Translations under genes and position numbers: made by a program
Assembly (NCBI GenBank): GCA_030704615.1
Contig: CM060731.1
Coordinates: 55,476,221 to 55,536,220 of the forward strand
DNA from: Takakia lepidozioides
Taxonomy: Eukaryota > Streptophyta > Takakiopsida > Takakiales > Takakiaceae
DNA: 60,000 nucleotides
Reading direction: 5' to 3'
Notes under the pieces: generated by a model
Seen by the model: only the letters and a program-made list of their open reading frames with translations
What the model was told of the DNA's origin: nothing
The model's database searches: none
Shown: positions 34,202 through 45,701 of the stretch, piece after piece
How positions within the stretch are numbered: the stretch's first letter is position 1
Layout of the letters: each line of letters starts with the position of its first letter

Positions 34202-34468
34202 ATCCTAGTATTTCTCCAAATCCCCTTGATCCAATCTGGGCTCGGCTCCCCATCGCCTTCTCCCTTCATTCTCTAATGTAGAGCAAAAACTGGGGCTCGT
34301 GTGCCTCCTCCACGGCCCACTCCCTTGCTGACAGAAGGTTTATTGCCCTCCCACGGGTTTGGGCATTCCGACACTCATAAGTCCTCGCCACCCATTCCCA
34401 CATGGCAGCGTGCAGCTGACTACTCTCTTGCGGGCCATCTATGACCGCTCCGGATTTGCTCAAAAAGG

Positions 34469-34750
34469 TCATCCCCAAAAATGAGATCCACTTCCATCGA
34501 TCTCGCAGATGGTGAAGTTCTCACGTCCCTCCCAACTCCCCAGTTGAAGAGGAACATCAAAACGCCAACCTTGTCGCCAATTGCGGTTCTCCTTGGCAGA
34601 ACGCACCTCAATAGAGGCCCCCACGTCACTTGTCGGGAGTCCCAGCTTTTGCGCCGTTGCCGGTGTCATGAAGGAGTGCGACGCTCCTGTGTCCACCAAC
34701 AACGACACGTTAGTTCCGGAATTATCCCATCAACGAACAATAACTGACTC
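34469..34750 (-). pseudogene. Gypsy element 1 aspartic protease segment
   Basis: It contains SLLVDTGASHSFMTPATAQK, the D-T/S-G active site of retroviral-type aspartic proteases. The frame ends early relative to the expected polyprotein because of an indel near 34500. Confidence 0.75.
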
Positions 34751-34794
34751 CCTTTACGTAAGGCACCAGTTTCCTGATACAACTCACAGAGGTT

Positions 34795-35045
34795 AAATTT
34801 CATGAGCAGAAACAATGAGCCATGACCATGAGCCGCATGAGCCGCATGAGCGGTGAGCCAAAGTCTAAGACATGCGGATTTCATGAGCGGACTCCTCCAA
34901 ATTTGGAAATGCGGCAGATTAAACAAGTATTAAAATAATAGTTTTATATTTGACCTTGCCGTTTTTGGAAGTTACGGATCCTGTAATGCGGCAAAGATAT
35001 GTCGTCAGTAACAACTCCGCTCATGGTTTTTTAGATCCGCTCATG
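34795..35045. repeat. CATGAGC-rich left terminus of the large DNA transposon
   Basis: ATTTCATGAGC at 34797 is followed by a cluster of CATGAGC/ATGAGCC units (34812-34855), another TTTCATGAGCGG near 34878 and reversed GCTCATG units at 35020 and 35037. The right end at 56368-56436 has the same motif inverted (GCTCATG repeats then GCTCATGAAAT). The outer GGGGGCTGCT seen at the right end is missing here, where truncated gypsy sequence starts instead. Confidence 0.55.
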
Positions 35046-35604
35046 AAATGAGTGACGTTGCAACGACAAATCCAGTATACCACGGCAAAAGGACGTCGCA
35101 TACTGGCCTGTATAGAGTATTACGCGGTTTTACATGCCTTAACATTGGAATGAAGCTGACCCTTTTGCCGACGACTGAACCAATAGAGTCTGCACATTCT
35201 ATCATCTTCCAGTATTCGGTGGGAAAGTTTTGCAAGTGAACTAGGAAATGCGGTGCCGCATTAGGGTTCGCACGTGCGAAATTTCTGGGCAACGGTGGTG
35301 TTGCTGACTGCCGCATTACCAGTACCTACGACGTTACTTTGGAAATGCGGCGCGCATTTCCTTGCCGGGGGTCGAATGAGGAAAGCAAAGTTTTGGGAGA
35401 GCAAAAAAACAGGAACCCTCCAACACACAAAAATACATGCACGTGGAAACACATAGTATTATCGACGTTCGAGCAAAACAGGTTACTGGTAGGCAAGACA
35501 TAAGTCGGACCTTTCTGTGACTAGAGTCAGAGCTACTTGCAGCAGTACAGTTCTACTATCCGAAAAGGATGGGCGTACCATTGTGTTGGGACCGCAAGCC
35601 AAGG

Positions 35605-36171
35605 TCACTGATCCCCTGGATCCATATTCAGAAGAGTGTGCACCTCTTGGGGGCTCAACCCTGGTGCAGGTATGAAGTGATGAGTTGTGGAATTACACCG
35701 GAGTCTCTTTAGGTACACGTAGTACAGATGCTTGCAAGGGCAGTATGATGCCCCCTTGTTCGCCATGATCTGAAAGTCGGTGCAATTGCAGGTGGGTAAT
35801 TCTGAAATGGTGATGGTGTACACCTCATTGCGAACAGCTGAGCCTGCCGTGGCCATCTGATACACACGCCCGAAGCCTGGTGGGGGCACTTCTGTCGAGC
35901 TCTGGATTGTACAGTTCATCCGAAGTGCATTCCCCATCCTCGTCTCGTTCACTTTTGAGGGGGTCGCCGCCTTCGGTTTCCCCAAACGGTGTGTAGGATG
36001 CTTAGAGTGTCGGGGTCCCATTGTTCTTGCTTCACAAGGGTTGGTGGTGGAGGTTGTGGAAGCGGGAAATGGTTGTCTGGGGACGTCAGTGCGCTGCACC
36101 ATCCGAAATCCTGCGGCGGTAAGGGCGTCGGCCTCAACCTGACTCAGATCGCAGCCTGGTTCCACGGCCAC
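35605..36171 (-). pseudogene. MULE-like transposase copy 2: C-terminal SWIM zinc finger
   Basis: A 188-residue frame carries PTCNCTDFQIMANKGASY followed by CPCKHLYYVYLKRL, the CxCx(n)CxH pattern of SWIM fingers that close plant MULE/FAR1-type transposases. It ends LNMDPGDQ before a stop. The region downstream to about 35050 has no gene but has two GGAAATGCGG-type palindromes (about 35244 and 35342). Confidence 0.75.
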
Positions 36172-36972
36172 ACCGGGAGAGCCTCTGGCATTGTTTGTAT
36201 GCCGTTATTGGGTTTCCATACATGCAAGTCATAATGTCGTGCCTGCAGAACCAGAACTGGGTGGTTGTCGCCTCCGCAAACTTTGCATGGACAAATCTTC
36301 CTGTAAAAGTAGGAGCAGGGACAGCACCAATGGATTCCTCTTTATCATCTCTAAACAACGTTGCCGTGTATCCACTCGAATTGCGGAACACCTGCCTCGA
36401 AACGACGCTTTGTGCGAGCAATTTCCACTGTGACGCAGACACAGTCGTCTCCACAATGGCTTGGCCAACTGCATAACAGGGGGCGGAATCTGGGGCAAGC
36501 GAGCGGTGGGAATTTCTCGCACGGAATCCCTGCTTGAAGGCGATGGCGATCTGGAATTTCTTGGGCTTCCACTGCTGGAAGACACATTGTGCGGCAACAT
36601 GACGGGCCTCGAGGTGCTGTCTGAATGTTCCTGTCGGATCTCCAGGAATCTCTTCGCACCCGGGTTCCTCTTCAATCCTCCGCCTCACAGGGCGAGTACG
36701 GACGTCCCCTCTAAGTGTTCACCTCTGCGGTGTAGAGGCGTCCCTTGATCTTCTCTCGCAATGTTGTCGCCCATTTCAGTGGATTCTTCGACCTCGAAGT
36801 TGTTCGCACCAACAATCCTCCCTGTCCGGCCAAAGCCCCATTGTTTCCGCTCAGGAACTTGTAGTACGTGGCTTGCTGCATGATTGCTCTGTCGATGTCC
36901 TCCGTTGTGGCCGTCACTACGTCCACCAGATGTGCGGCAGAAGACGCTCGCCAGGAGGAGTGCACTGTTCTG
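36134..36972 (-). pseudogene. MULE-like transposase copy 2: region between catalytic core and SWIM finger
   Basis: Successive minus-strand frames (36711-36965 with DIDRAIMQQATYYKFLSGN; 36134-36688 with a ARHVAAQCVFQQW segment and QFWFCRHDIMTCMYGN) link the core on the right of the solo LTR to the SWIM finger. One frame change lies near 36700. Confidence 0.6.
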
Positions 36973-37690
36973 TGTCGCGCACCTCACTTCGGTAAGCTCC
37001 CCTTCAAGTCATAGTTACTCGCTTTGATGTGCGCGCCTGACTCCCAACCTGGCCGCCGGGCCAACTTGGAGCTTCGGCTGCGCACGGGACATAACGGTCC
37101 CCCCCTTGCTTCCCTCTACCACTCCACCAATTGGACTGGGATAGGAGAATTCCCTTTGGTAGATGGCAGTCCGGAACAAGCTCCCACTCTTTGGTCGCTT
37201 TCCGGCTCGCTTGCTACTCACTACTTTGTGGTCACCAACGGGCTTGCACCGTTCTCGGGGTTACTACTCCCTATATATACTTTTGTAGCTGTCCGCGGGG
37301 TCCACAACCAGCCATGCCTTTATGGCGAACCACCACGAAAACCCTCGACTCCTGGTGATGAGTCGCGGTGAGTTTTGGCCCGCTCACCACGGCCCCTATG
37401 GACCGTGATGAGTCCCAAGACTCCCCACGACTCCCACCACGAGGTCTCCGCCCCATGGTGAGTCCTATGCCCCCTCACTAAGTCCCACTAAGCTACCACC
37501 ACCCCTTGTGGAGCCACCCCCACCGCAACCTGGTGTGCGGGGCTCCACCTAGTGAGCGCCTCCGCTTCCCTGAGTGCCTTGGGCCCTCAAGGGTGCTTCA
37601 GCCCCATACCTATCGCTGCCGCTGCCCCCACCACAAGGGCAGCCCCTCATGTGTCCCGACCCCCTGCCCTCAAGGCAAAGGGCCGCGACA
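36973..37690 (-). mobile_element. Solo gypsy LTR with 5-bp target duplication
   Basis: The LTR is 718 bp, TGTCGCGCACC...GGGCCGCGACA, closely related to the other LTRs. It is flanked by TTCTG at 36968-36972 and 37691-37695, a clean 5-bp target-site duplication. It interrupts the transposase coding region and resulted from LTR-LTR recombination after insertion. Confidence 0.95.
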
Positions 37691-38280
37691 TTCTGCCATA
37701 TTCGTGTTCGGCATGTCCGTGTCGGAATCCAAGCACCGCTCCTACAAGGACACAGACAATGGTGAGGAACAATGGAAAGGTCCGTAATAGAAAGACAATT
37801 GCACGAAAATGACAGCATAATACCTCCGCAGTACTGTCCAAACTGTCGATACCGGAAAAGCCACACCCCAACCAGCAGTGCAAGGCTCCCAGATTGGTTG
37901 TCTCATTTGCACCTGACGTGTTCCACCAAGCCTCGATGATAGCAAACTTAACCTCCGCGTTGTCTGCCATGAATCCCCTGAAATTGGGCTCTGGCAATCC
38001 CGCCCTTGCCATCTGCTCGTTTATGCCCTCCCACAGATGCATCTCCGACTGTGTGTCCTCCCTTTCATCTCGCAGATGGCAATCGTCATGAGCCTCTTGG
38101 AGTGATAGTCATAAAACATGCGCACCCATAGTCACCACTGATGGTTTGGTTTGTAATTCGCTTGATGTGATCAAACATCACCCAAGCATTCGACAGGTTT
38201 CCAGTTGTCATGCGAGTGACCAAGTCGACTCCACTCCCAGGCCCACACGTCGACATTTTAAAAATGTAACAACGATCGGA
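37691..38280 (-). pseudogene. MULE-like transposase copy 2: DDE catalytic region
   Basis: RLMTIAICEMKG, then EMHLWEGINEQMARAGLPEPN and FRGFMADNAEVKFA align with copy 1 (TIAVCDMQSEDT, PSPNFAGFMADSAQANF). A probable short intron precedes GERCLDSD-type sequence near 37735 (CCTTGTAG acceptor). Frame changes occur near 38050 and 38110. Confidence 0.65.
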
Positions 38281-38597
38281 TTCGCGCCTTGCCCTGGAAA
38301 CCTGCTACTTGGATGTAGTCATATCCAGTCATTCGTTTCACCTCCAGGATTGAGTGCATGTCCGACCCCCGGCGAACTCCTGCTTGCAAGATACGATGTG
38401 AGTCCGCACATTCGGACGACAAACGTGCGAGACGGACTCAACAGGTCAAGATCTCCTTTGCACTCGGTCTGAACCATCTTCAGACATGATTTTTCCAAGA
38501 GCAATCTTGTGGGCTGCCTTCAGCTGAATCTGCTTTGATCTTGCTCCGGGGCTCAATTTACATCCCTTTTATGATGTCGTGTGCTTCCTGCACAGCC

Positions 38598-39468
38598 TCA
38601 CGCATGTTGCCTCTCGCCAAGGGGTGGCAGTGGAACCCCAACGTGTATGCAAGCTCTAGTCAAGTCCGGGAGCAAATGGATAACGTAATATTGCTTGGCT
38701 CTGCACATGGACATGCACGTCGGGGTTCTTTGCAATGTGCGCACTTGAAAGTACCCGCAGGAGCTTGGCTGGAGACAATGAATGGATGATGCGTTGTGCC
38801 AGTCCAATCCATCTCGTTCTCCGCCCTCTTTGGAAAGAAAGTGGAAGCAGGCGGGATTCAGGCACCTCAGCTTCCCCGCACAGAGGACGTATCGTACACG
38901 AACACCATCAGCAATTTTTGTGCTACGGTCTTCGTTCACACACCAGGGGTGTCCGTCATGCTTTCGATCCATGTCTGTTAACATCCCTGAGGCTTTGTTT
39001 GAGAGGAGTGACAGGTGGGAACTCGAAAGATGACATTGCCATCGACTTCGGGAGGCAGATACGTTACCTTCCTGACGGAAATTTGGCATAGTCGAGAGCA
39101 GCCAGCTCGGAGCGAGAACCATCGAGGTGATGTTGCCGTAGGAGCTGCACAATGGACGGGTTGGAGTTATGCTCGAGAGTAACATGGTAGCACCTGCAGA
39201 GACGTCCATGTCGGATTGAAAGACGTGTGGAGGACATGGGGACCTCAATGACTCATCTTCATCGTCGGAAATGTCGAATACGTCCACACGAGAAGATATG
39301 TTTGGAGGGTCTTGACGGTCCAGGTCGGAAATGATTATCGTTGCATACCTCTCTGTTGGAAGTGGCAGCCTGTCGGTTTCCGGACTCCTTTGTGGATGTG
39401 TGTGGGCAGCGATGATTCGGAAAGGGATGGGCATTCCCACAACTCGTATAGGATGGTGTCTGATGGGG
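38598..39468 (-). pseudogene. MULE-like transposase copy 2: acidic N-terminal part and zinc-binding region
   Basis: On the minus strand: VFDISDDEDESLRS (acidic), TDMDRKHDGHPWCVNEDRS, KLRCLNPACFHFLSK, YYVIHLLPDLTRACIHVGVP. All have counterparts in copy 1 (ELLDSSDDDISEI, MDKKHDGHPWC, RACVHFGFHNHPV). The open frame extends from 39659 only because it runs through the LTR; the real transposase sequence stops at 39468, the target site. Confidence 0.7.
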
Positions 39469-39473
39469 GTACG

Positions 39474-40197
39474 TGTGTCGCGGCCCTTGCCTGAGGGCAG
39501 GGGGTCGGGACACATGAGGGGCTGCCCCTGTGGTGGGGGCAGCGGCAGCGATAGGTATGGGGGGCTGAAGCACCCTTGAGTGCCCAAGGCACTCAGGAAG
39601 CGGAGGCGCTCACTAGGTGGAGCCCCGCACACCGGGTTGCGGTGGGGGTGGCTCCACAAGGGGTGGTGGTAGCTTAGTGGGACTTAGTGGGGGTGGCATA
39701 GGACTCACCATGGGGGCGGAGACCTCGTGGTGGGAGTCGTGGGGAGTCTTGGGACTCATCACGGTCCATAGGGGCCGTGGTGAGCGGGCCAAGACTCACC
39801 GCGACTCACCACCGGGAATCGAGGGTCTTCGTGGTGTTCGCCATAAAATGGCATGGCTGGTTGTGAAACCCCCGCGGACAGCTACAGAAGTATATATAGG
39901 GAGTAGTAACCCCGAGAACGGTGCAAGCCCGTTGGTGACCAAAAACTAGTGAGTAAGCGAGCGAGCCGGAAAGCGACCAAAGAGTGGGGAGCTGTTCCGG
40001 ACTGCCATCTACCAAAGGGAATTCTCCTAGTCCCAAATAGGTGGAGGGTCGAGAGGGTAGTGAAGGGGGACCGTTATGTCCCGGTGAGCAGCCGAAGCTC
40101 CAAGTCGGCCCGGGCGGCCGGGTTGGGAGTCAGGCGCGCGCATCAAAGCGAGTAACTATGACTTGAAGGGGAGCTTACCGAAGTGAGGTGCGCGACA
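39474..40197 (+). mobile_element. 5' LTR of gypsy element 2
   Basis: TGTGTCGCGG...GCGCGACA, with TG/CA ends. A TATATATA box at 39891-39898 lies upstream of the likely transcription start (GGGAGTAGTAACC). Confidence 0.95.
39891..39898 (+). promoter_or_regulatory. TATA box of the LTR promoter
   Basis: TATATATA, present at the same place in the 3' LTR (about 46122) and in the reversed LTRs. Confidence 0.7.
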
Positions 40198-40199
40198 CT

Positions 40200-40212
40200 T
40201 GGTATCAGAGCT
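40200..40212 (+). promoter_or_regulatory. Primer-binding site, initiator Met-tRNA
   Basis: TGGTATCAGAGC two bases after the 5' LTR is the standard plant retrotransposon site complementary to the 3' end of initiator Met-tRNA. Confidence 0.9.
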
Positions 40213-40423
40213 TAGAGTTCAGTTTGCGATCGTCCTTGGGATTGGCCTCATCATGGGGTGGGCAAGCCGAAGCGAAAGCGGAACGGCCCAAAAGATGATG
40301 ATCCGGTGAGCCCGATGGGGGCGGCGTGTCACCGAGGCGGCCGTTTGAGGAAGCGATGCAGTTTCCGAAAACGAGGCCGCCCAAGAGCGGGAGGAATCCG
40401 AGGAGTCGGAGCCCGAGGAATCC

Positions 40424-41260
40424 TTGAGAGCTCCGACAAACCAAGAGATGCCTCCCATGCCGGCAGCCTTTTGGGAAGGGTTGTTGGCGCAGTTTGGCGG
40501 GACGTTGAAAGACGTGTTGAAGGCGGCTAATGCCACTTCCACTAAGGCAAAGTTTAAGGTGAAGCCTAAGGAACCCGGCACCTTCGAGGGCGTCCGAAAT
40601 CGGAAGGCACTCAACACCTGGCTCTTGGAGCTAGAGCAGTACTTCCGGGCGGCCAAGTTGAGTGACGAGGATCGGGTGGAAGTGGCTCCCACCTATTTGA
40701 GGGGCTATGCTCAACAATGGTGGCAGAAACGCCTTCACGACCGAGGTCCAAGTCCGGAAACCTTGAACTGGAGTGGGTTCAAGGAATTGATGAAGAGACA
40801 GTTTGTGCCCCTCAACGCGTCCTGGCTTGCCCGGGACAAGATGAGGAATTTGAAGCAAACAGATGACATTCGGGGGTATGTCCAGGCTTTCAATGTGCTG
40901 TTGCTCGAAGTCGCGGACATGGCAGAACCAGAAATGGTCTTCAACTTTGTGGCGGGACTGGCCCCATGGGCCAGGCGGAAGTTGGAGGAGAAGCCACCCA
41001 AGACTTTGAACGAGGCAATTGAGAGGGCTGAATGTTTCTCGGATGTCCCTAGGGGTGAAAGACAAGGCCGTACGGAGCTGAACCACAAGAAGATCGGCGG
41101 GAAGGTGACTCCTTCCGACCGGAAAAGAAGTGGGATAGGCCACGCGGCGATAATGGCACGTGGAAATCAAGGGAGGGCCTTCACACGTCAAGGCGGCACC
41201 CGGTGCTCCGAAAGGAAAAGCGGGTGGAGCGGCTTATGGCGGACAGAAGGCGACCTTTGA
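40424..41260 (+). pseudogene. Gypsy element 2 gag
   Basis: A 278-residue frame with the gag core: FEGVRNRKALNTWLLELEQYF, then AQQWWQKRLHD, FVPLNASWLARDKMRNL and a FNFVAGLAPWARRKLEE block. The true start is probably upstream (about 40253) with one frame change near 40400. The zinc knuckle follows in another frame. Confidence 0.85.
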
Positions 41261-41654
41261 TGGAGTGTGTTTCAATTGCGGGGAGCACGGGCACATGGCC
41301 AAGAAGTGCACGAAGCCCCGGCAATTGAACATGACTCGGGCGACCACGGAGCTGTCGGAAGATACCATCAGTCGCTTGGTGGAAGCGGTGGTCGCCAGGA
41401 CTTGCAAGGTAAGCAAATTTTCTTGTGAATTGTATCAGGAAACTGGCGCCTTACGAAAAGGGAGTCAGTTATTGTTCGTGGATGGGATAATATCCGGAAC
41501 TAATGTGTCGTTGTTGGTGGACACAGGAGCGTCGCACTCCTTCATGACACCGGCAACGGCACAAAAGCTGGGACTCCCGACAAATGACGTTGGGGCCTCT
41601 ATTGAGGTGCGTTCTGCCAAAGAGAACCACAGTTGGCGACAAGGTTGGCGATGA
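41246..41654 (+). pseudogene. Gypsy element 2 nucleocapsid zinc knuckle and aspartic protease
   Basis: CFNCGEHGHMAKKC (C-x2-C-x4-H-x4-C) at about 41270-41311 is followed by SLLVDTGASHSFMTPATAQK at about 41505-41565. The frame is lost near 41650. Confidence 0.85.
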
Positions 41655-42001
41655 TGCTCCTCTTCAACTGGGGAGTTGGGAGGGACGTGAGAACTTCACC
41701 ATCTGCGAGATTGATGGAGGGATCTCATTTTGGGGATGACTTTTTTGAGCAAATCCGGAGCGGTCATAGATGGCTGCAAGAGAGTAGTCACGCTGCCATG
41801 TGGGAATGGTGGTGAGGTATTACGAGTGTCTGAAACGCCCAAATCCGTGGGAGGGCGAATAAACCTTCTATCAGCAAAGGAGTGGGCCGTGGAGGAGCGC
41901 ACGAGCCCAGTTTTTGCTTTACATTAGAGAAGTGAAAGGAGAAGGCGATGGGGAACCGAGCCCAGATTGGATCAAGGGGATTTTGAGAGAAATACCAGGA
42001 T

Positions 42002-42840
42002 GTGATGCCGGAGGATTTACCAAGCGGCTTGCCACCGCGAAGAGGAGTTGACCACAAGATTGAGGTGATACCGGGATCGGAACCGCCTGCCAAGGCGCCC
42101 TACCGGTTGAGCCACAGAGAGTTGGTCGAGCTGAAGACTCAGCTCAAGGATCTAATGTCAAAGGGGTACATCCGGCCGAGTAAGTCACCTTACGGAGCCC
42201 CGGTGCTATTTGCAGACAAGAAGGATGGGACGCTGCGGATGTGTGGCGATTACAGGGCTCTGAATAAGGTGACTATCAAAAACCGGTACCCTTTGCCAAG
42301 GATCGACGACCTCTTCGATCGGTTGGCAGGAGCGAAAGTATTTCAGCCGGATCGACTTGCGCTCCGGCTATCACCAAATTTCGGGTGGCGGAAGGAGATG
42401 AGGAGAAGACCGCGTGCAGGACAAGGTATGGTTCATATGAGTTCTTGGTGATGCCTTTGGGCTCACCAATGCACCAGCGACATTTAGCACGCTGATGAAC
42501 AACCTTTTCCAGGAGTGGTTGGATGACTTTGTGATCGTGTACATCGACGACATCTTGGTATACTCAAAACAAAGGAGGAGCACCTGGAGCACCTCAAAAG
42601 GGTGTTTCCAAAAATTGCGAGAAGGGAAGCTGTATGCCAAAGCTTCAAAGTGCAAATTCGGGGTCACGAAAGTGGAGTTCTTGGGCATGTGATTACACAG
42701 GATGGGATCAAAATGGATGACAGAAAGGTGAGGGCGATCTTGGACTGGGAGCCTCCGACTTCGGTCCCAGGAGTGCGATCCTTCCTAGGACTCGCCTCCT
42801 ATTACCGGAAGTATGTGAGAAATTTCGCCAAGATTGGGGC
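42002..42840 (+). pseudogene. Gypsy element 2 reverse transcriptase, frameshifted
   Basis: [20 protein letters not shown] is in one frame to about 42340, and YIDDILVYS at about 42540-42566 in a later one. Shifts near 42340, 42460 and 42570 break it, unlike element 1, where the same region is open. Confidence 0.85.
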
Positions 42841-42876
42841 CGCTGTCAGACCTTCTGTGTAAATCTAAAGTCTGGG

Positions 42877-43390
42877 ATGGAACACCTTTGTGGCCAAGCT
42901 TTTGCTGAATTGAAGCAGCGGATGGCGGAAGCTCCAGTCTTGAAAATCCCGGAGTTCGATCGTCCATTTGAGATTCATACAGATGCGTCGGACTTCGCGA
43001 TTGGGGGTGTACTTATGCAAGATGGACGTCCAGTGGCTTACGAAAGTAAGAAACTGAATGAAGTGGAGCGACGGTGGCCGACGCACGAAAAAAGATGAAG
43101 GCGGTGGTGCATTGCCTTGAGCTCTGGCGCCACTATGTTGGTTCCAACCCAGTGAAGGTGTTCACGGACAATGTCATGGTGAAGTATTTTGCCACGCAGC
43201 CCAAGTTGTCCCCAAAACAACTTAGGTGGCAAGATACTTTGGCAGTGTTCGACGTGGATATCCAGTACAAACCGGGACGGGACAATGTGGTGGCCGATGC
43301 TTTAAGTAGAAAGCAGCAGCTCTTGTTGGTGTACAAGGGCGAGACGGACACTCCAAAGGAAGATCCGGAAGGCTTGCCGGAAGGATGAGC
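42877..43390 (+). pseudogene. Gypsy element 2 RNase H
   Basis: TDASDFAIGGVLMQDGRPVA followed by ALSRKQQLLLVYKG. A small indel near 43090 splits the frame. Confidence 0.8.
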
Positions 43391-43401
43391 TGGCGAAGTC
43401 C

Positions 43402-44160
43402 GTGATGCAGGACTTGAGGATGGGGGTTAAATCGCAGTTCCACTTGCAAAATGGACTGCTCCGGTATAAGCAAAAGCGTCTCTACGTGCCGAAGGGAGGG
43501 ATCAGGGATAGCCTCTTGAGAGAATGCCATGATAGCCCGCTTGTGGGCCACGGCGGAGCCAAGCGCACTGTGGCACTCTTGAAGAAAGAATATTTCTGGC
43601 CCAAACTGAGGGAGGAGGCAGAGGAGTATGTCAAGACATGCACCACATGCCAACAAAACCGGAGCGAGTACAAAAAGCAAGCGGGGCTGTTACAACCCTT
43701 GCCGATTCCAGAGGGGACTTGGGAAAGCGTCTCGATGGATTTCATGACTGCTATGCCGTTGTCAAAAGGATTCGATGCAATCATGGTGGTGGGGATAGGT
43801 TCAGTAAAATGGCCATTTCATCCCCACCAAGGAGACGGCAACGGCGCAGGAGACAGGGCGACTTTACTTTGCCCACGTCTTAAAGCACCATGGAGTCCCG
43901 AAGGATATTGTCTCGGATCGTGATCCAAAGTTTACGAGTAAATTTTGGAGGACACTTTGGAAGAAGATGGGGACGAGGCTGAAGATGAGCACCGCCTTCC
44001 GACCTACGACGGACGGCCAAACGGAAAGAGTGAATTCCGTAGTGAAGCAATTCTTGCGGAATTACGTGTCGGCAGACCAATCAGACTGGATGGAACACTT
44101 AGACGCGACAGAGTTCTGTTATAATAACACATAACACTCCGCAACAGGAGTTTCCCCTTT
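43402..44160 (+). pseudogene. Gypsy element 2 integrase, frameshifted
   Basis: HHCC finger (HDSPLVGHGGAKRT... CTTCQQNR) and core start SMDFMTAMPLSKG. Indels near 43790, 43850 and 44130 break the core. Confidence 0.8.
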
Positions 44161-44164
44161 CGTA

Positions 44165-44800
44165 TTGGTCTATGGAAAAGCACCTCTGGTGCCGACAAGT
44201 TGGGCCGCCCAGGACGTTGAGGAACCGGCAGTAGCGGCGGTATTGGAAGAACGCGAGCGTTTGTTGAAGCTCGCAAAGTACAACATTGCCAAAGCTAGGA
44301 AACGGTATGAAAGGCAGGCGAATCGGAAGCGGAGGGAAGTGAAGTTTGAGGCAGGCACAGAGGTCTGGTTGAACGTCAAGAATTTCCGACTACCTCCGGA
44401 AGTGAGTCCAAAGTTCGTACCTCCGTATGCGGGACCCTTTCGCATTCGGAAGGTTATGAATGAGGATGTGTATGAATTGGAGCTGCCGGCAAACAGCAAG
44501 GTGCACCCAGTATTCCATGTCTCCCTTTTGAAGCCTTACTTCAAAGATGAAGCGCGTCCGAATCGGCATCAAGTGTTGCGTCCGCCACCTATGCTGTTGG
44601 ATCATGAAAATGAACCTGAGTACGAGGTGGAGGCAATACTTAAGTCGAGGAGGTTCAGGAACCGAGAAACGGAGTATCTCGTCAAATGGAAGGGCTATCA
44701 TCATGTGGAGGCATCTTGGGTGCGTGCCTCAGAAATGGGAAACGCATCCGAGGCGGTTGCAGCTTTCGAAGGGCGACCTCAAAAGCGGAAGAAGCGTTGA
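44165..44800 (+). pseudogene. Gypsy element 2 integrase C-terminus with chromodomain
   Basis: An intact 211-residue segment with VHPVFHVSLLKPYF and EYLVKWKGYHHVEASWV. It is nearly identical to 31409-32044 of element 1. Confidence 0.85.
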
Positions 44801-45701
44801 TGGGGACATCAACCTTGGAGCGTGGGGGAGGAAACGCATGCTTAGCCCGGTTTAGCTAGCTCAGGAATCCGATTGCAAAAACTTGTATTGTACAAAAATT
44901 TGTTATAAAGGAAATGGGTTCCAAATATTGTGCGTCCTATTGTGTTTGGAATGGTGATGCATGGTGTGGTTGGCTAGTGTGTAGAATGCATGCTAGCTTA
45001 CAAAAGTGGGAGAGGTAAATTGGGTAATCGTGTGTTTGCGTAGTGCCGAAATCGGGTGACTCCCATCCAAGGGGCAAGGAAACTTGCGCCTTCTTTGGGA
45101 GTTCACGTGCTAGTGCGCACCTGGCGCGTGCGCGTACTATAATTGCGCTACCGAGGGGGTTGCCTTGTAGTGCGGGCTAACGCGGAAGCTACGTGCTTCT
45201 GTTCACGTACTATAATCGTGTAGCCTCGGGACGAAGTCGTAGTGCGGCTTTGGCGTGTTCCCGTACCTCAGGCCAGCATTCCAAGGCGGACCCAATTGTA
45301 GTGATTGGGGCGCACGGTTGGTTCAAGGTTATCTTCCTAGTCAAAGAGGGTTCCAGGTGAACCTTGCTCAAGGTGATGCCAAAAGCGGCATCATGAGCGA
45401 TCGCAAGCAATGTTGTTGCAGTAAGGCGATTCGATCCTCGGGGAGGATCGTTCCTTGGCCTTGAAGTAAGCCAAGAAGAGTGCACTGGGAGGAGCTGGAG
45501 AGGCTCCACCCTTGGCCGGGACTTGGAGGAAGTCGGCCGAACTAGCTAGTGGAGAGTAGAGTCAAGTGTGGGGTTTGGTTCTTTGCCATGGACGCCATGG
45601 TACAGAAACAAACTCCTTGATGTGGGACGCCACAACTTGGATGTTCGTTTCTACAAAATGGACAAGTCGATGAGGACATCGACTCCCTGTTGGTAGGGGT
45701 G

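Larger units (their letters stand above)
29780..34788 (-). mobile_element. Ty3/gypsy chromodomain retrotransposon 1, 5'-truncated
   Basis: The element runs right to left as protease, reverse transcriptase, RNase H, integrase, chromodomain and 3' LTR, with near-identity to element 2. Homology to element 2 ends near 34788, within the segment before the protease, so gag, the primer-binding site and the 5' LTR are missing. The missing end adjoins CATGAGC-rich sequence, taken as the left end of the large transposon. The plant-type chromovirus order places the chromodomain at the integrase C-terminus. Confidence 0.85.

Noticed and set aside
38598-39659. A 353-residue ORF as one protein
   Set aside because: Its first 60 codons are LTR sequence upstream of the target site; only 38598-39468 is transposase.
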